Part shown: piece after piece, positions 6,676 to 7,723 of the stretch
Numbering within the stretch: the first letter of the stretch is position 1
Layout: the number at the start of each line of letters is the position of its first letter
From: Rhodospirillales bacterium
GTDB taxonomy: Bacteria > Pseudomonadota > Alphaproteobacteria > Rhodospirillales > JAOUPW01
DNA length: 7,723 bases
NCBI GenBank assembly: GCA_029879665.1
Contig: JAOUPW010000073.1
Span: forward strand, 1 to 7,723
Direction: 5' to 3'
Notes under the pieces: model-generated
The model's database searches: none
Told to the model about the DNA's origin: nothing
Seen by the model: the letters and a program-made list of their open reading frames with translations, nothing else
Made by a program: the position numbers and the translations under genes

Positions 6676-6689
6676 CGGGTATTTACCCG
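6676..6689 (+). promoter_or_regulatory. Small hairpin in the helicase 5' leader
   Basis: CGGGTA-TT-TACCCG is a perfect 6+6 palindrome with a two-base centre; as RNA it would form five pairs around a four-base loop. It sits 25 bases before the ATG and just upstream of a GGAAG (6698-6702), which is 12 bases from the start codon and so a poorly spaced ribosome binding site. It may be a leader stem affecting translation, a protein binding site, or chance. Confidence 0.35.
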
Positions 6690-6714
6690 TGTACACCGGA
6701 AGTATTTAGACTTA

Positions 6715-7723
6715 ATGAGCTTTTCCGATCTCGGCCTAAGCGATGAAATTCTGAAAGCCGTCGCCGACGCAGGATATACCGAGCCGACTCCCATCCAGGC
6801 CCAGGCGATTCCCGTTGTACTTATGGGACGGGATATCCTCGCCTGTGCTCAGACCGGCACCGGCAAGACCGCGTCCTTCACCCTGCCGATGATCGAAATC
6901 CTCGGTCAGGGCCGGGCCAAGGCGCGCATGCCGCGCTCGCTGATCCTGGAACCGACCCGGGAACTGGCCACCCAGGTCGCCGAAAACTTCGATACCTACG
7001 GAAAATACCACAAGCTGAGCAAGGCATTGCTGATCGGCGGCGTCTCCATGGCCGAACAGATGAAGGTCATCGACCGCGGGCCCGACGTCCTGATTGCGAC
7101 GCCGGGGCGGCTGCTGGACCTGTTCGAACGCGGCCGCCTGTTGATGACCGACGTCAAGACCCTGGTCATCGACGAGGCCGACCGCATGTTGGACATGGGC
7201 TTCATTCCGGATGTGGAAAAGATCGTCTCGCTGATTTCGAAAATGCGCCAGACCCTGTTCTTTTCCGCGACCATGCCGCCGGAAATCCGCCGGCTGGCTG
7301 ATCAATTCCTGATGAATCCCAAGGAAATCACCGTCGCGCCGCCTTCGACCCCGTCGGAAAGAGTCACCCAGGGCCTGATCATGGTCGCCCACACCGACGG
7401 CAAGCGCCCCGGCGCCGGACAGAAAGAAAAACGCGCGGCACTGCGCAAGCTGATCGCCAGCGAGGACGTGCGCGATGCGCTTATCTTCTGCAACCGAAAG
7501 CGCGATGTAGGAACCGTTCACCGCTCCATGACCAAGCACGGCTTTTCGGTCGGCCAGCTTCACGGCGATATGACCCAGCCCGCCCGCACGGAAATGCTGG
7601 CCCGGTTCAAAAACGGCGAGTTCAAATTCATGATTTGCAGCGACGTCGCGGCGCGGGGGCTTGATATTCCGGCCTTGAGCCATGTGTTCAATTTTGACGT
7701 ACCGACTCACCCGGAAGATTATA
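6715..7723 (+). CDS. DEAD-box ATP-dependent RNA helicase, partial (C-terminus beyond the right edge)
   Basis: ATP-dependent RNA helicase that unwinds or remodels structured RNA, in bacteria usually in ribosome assembly, mRNA decay or cold adaptation. From the ATG at 6715 it runs 336 complete codons to the right edge. Motifs in order are the Q motif (Phe3 and TPIQ at 25-28), motif I AQTGTGKT (45-52), Ia PTRELA (80-85), GG around 108-109, Ib TPGR (129-132), II DEAD (153-156), III SAT (184-186), IV IFCN (257-260) and V SDVAARGLDIP (309-319). Motif VI (HRxGRxGR) and any C-terminal tail lie outside the window. The compact N-terminus, which begins directly at the Q motif, resembles the RhlE-type group of alphaproteobacteria. 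The subfamily depends on the missing tail, so no symbol is assigned. The start is set by the Q motif position; the ribosome binding site is weak. The gene diverges from meaB and has its own likely promoter. Confidence 0.95.
   Translation, partial: MSFSDLGLSDEILKAVADAGYTEPTPIQAQAIPVVLMGRDILACAQTGTGKTASFTLPMIEILGQGRAKARMPRSLILEPTRELATQVAENFDTYGKYHKLSKALLIGGVSMAEQMKVIDRGPDVLIATPGRLLDLFERGRLLMTDVKTLVIDEADRMLDMGFIPDVEKIVSLISKMRQTLFFSATMPPEIRRLADQFLMNPKEITVAPPSTPSERVTQGLIMVAHTDGKRPGAGQKEKRAALRKLIASEDVRDALIFCNRKRDVGTVHRSMTKHGFSVGQLHGDMTQPARTEMLARFKNGEFKFMICSDVAARGLDIPALSHVFNFDVPTHPEDY

Noticed and set aside
6736..7710. 324-codon minus-strand frame opposite the helicase
   Set aside because: Shadow of the DEAD-box gene, whose motifs Q to V are all in the plus frame.
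1..7723. Mobile elements, CRISPR, phage, toxin-antitoxin or defence genes
   Set aside because: No transposase, integrase, regularly spaced repeat, tRNA attachment site or small toxin-like gene could be found. All substantial coding sequence is accounted for by six chromosomal genes, with no gene-free stretch over 300 bases.

Overview
The window looks like a chromosomal, mostly housekeeping segment from a GC-rich alphaproteobacterium. Rhodospirillales or a related order is most likely. The basis is protein character (class I PHA synthase, MeaB-type GTPase, a divergent OmpA-like lipoprotein with a GHASSR motif, an AlaC-like aminotransferase followed directly by homoserine dehydrogenase) plus codon use. 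That placement is an inference, because no rRNA or other phylogenetic marker is present. I see no tRNA, rRNA, CRISPR array, insertion sequence, prophage or clear sign of horizontal transfer.

Layout, left to right. The left part is a minus-strand block. Read in transcription order it holds an OmpA-family lipoprotein (2390-3508), a PLP-dependent class I/II aminotransferase of the AlaC/DapL-like group (1104-2327) and homoserine dehydrogenase (1071 to beyond base 1, lacking its C-terminal ACT domain here). The aminotransferase and hom are 32 bases apart and very probably co-transcribed. A 7-bp hairpin directly after the lipoprotein stop separates it from the aminotransferase. Divergent from this block, across a promoter-sized gap, is a full-length class I poly(3-hydroxyalkanoate) synthase, phaC (3702-5486, plus strand). 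It ends in a convincing Rho-independent terminator. Convergent with phaC is a MeaB/ArgK-type G3E GTPase, the chaperone of methylmalonyl-CoA mutase (5525-6502, minus). Divergent from that, after a 212-base intergenic region rich in short inverted repeats, is a DEAD-box RNA helicase (6715 onward, plus) cut by the right edge before motif VI.

How the genes relate. The aminotransferase and hom belong to amino-acid metabolism (pyruvate/alanine-type transamination and the aspartate-family branch to threonine and methionine). PhaC polymerises 3-hydroxyacyl-CoA into storage granules. MeaB supports the B12-dependent conversion between methylmalonyl-CoA and succinyl-CoA, which controls the propionyl-CoA pool and so, indirectly, 3-hydroxyvalerate supply. 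That phaC-meaB link is metabolic logic only: the genes converge and have separate transcripts. The lipoprotein and helicase have no evident functional tie to the others.

Nothing here is strong evidence for a new system. The points most worth a second look are departures from textbook motifs in otherwise intact proteins (Ser in place of the last Gly of the PhaC lipase box, SKCD in place of NKxD in the GTPase, Ser in place of the peptidoglycan-binding Asp in the OmpA domain) and the repeat-dense region ahead of the helicase.
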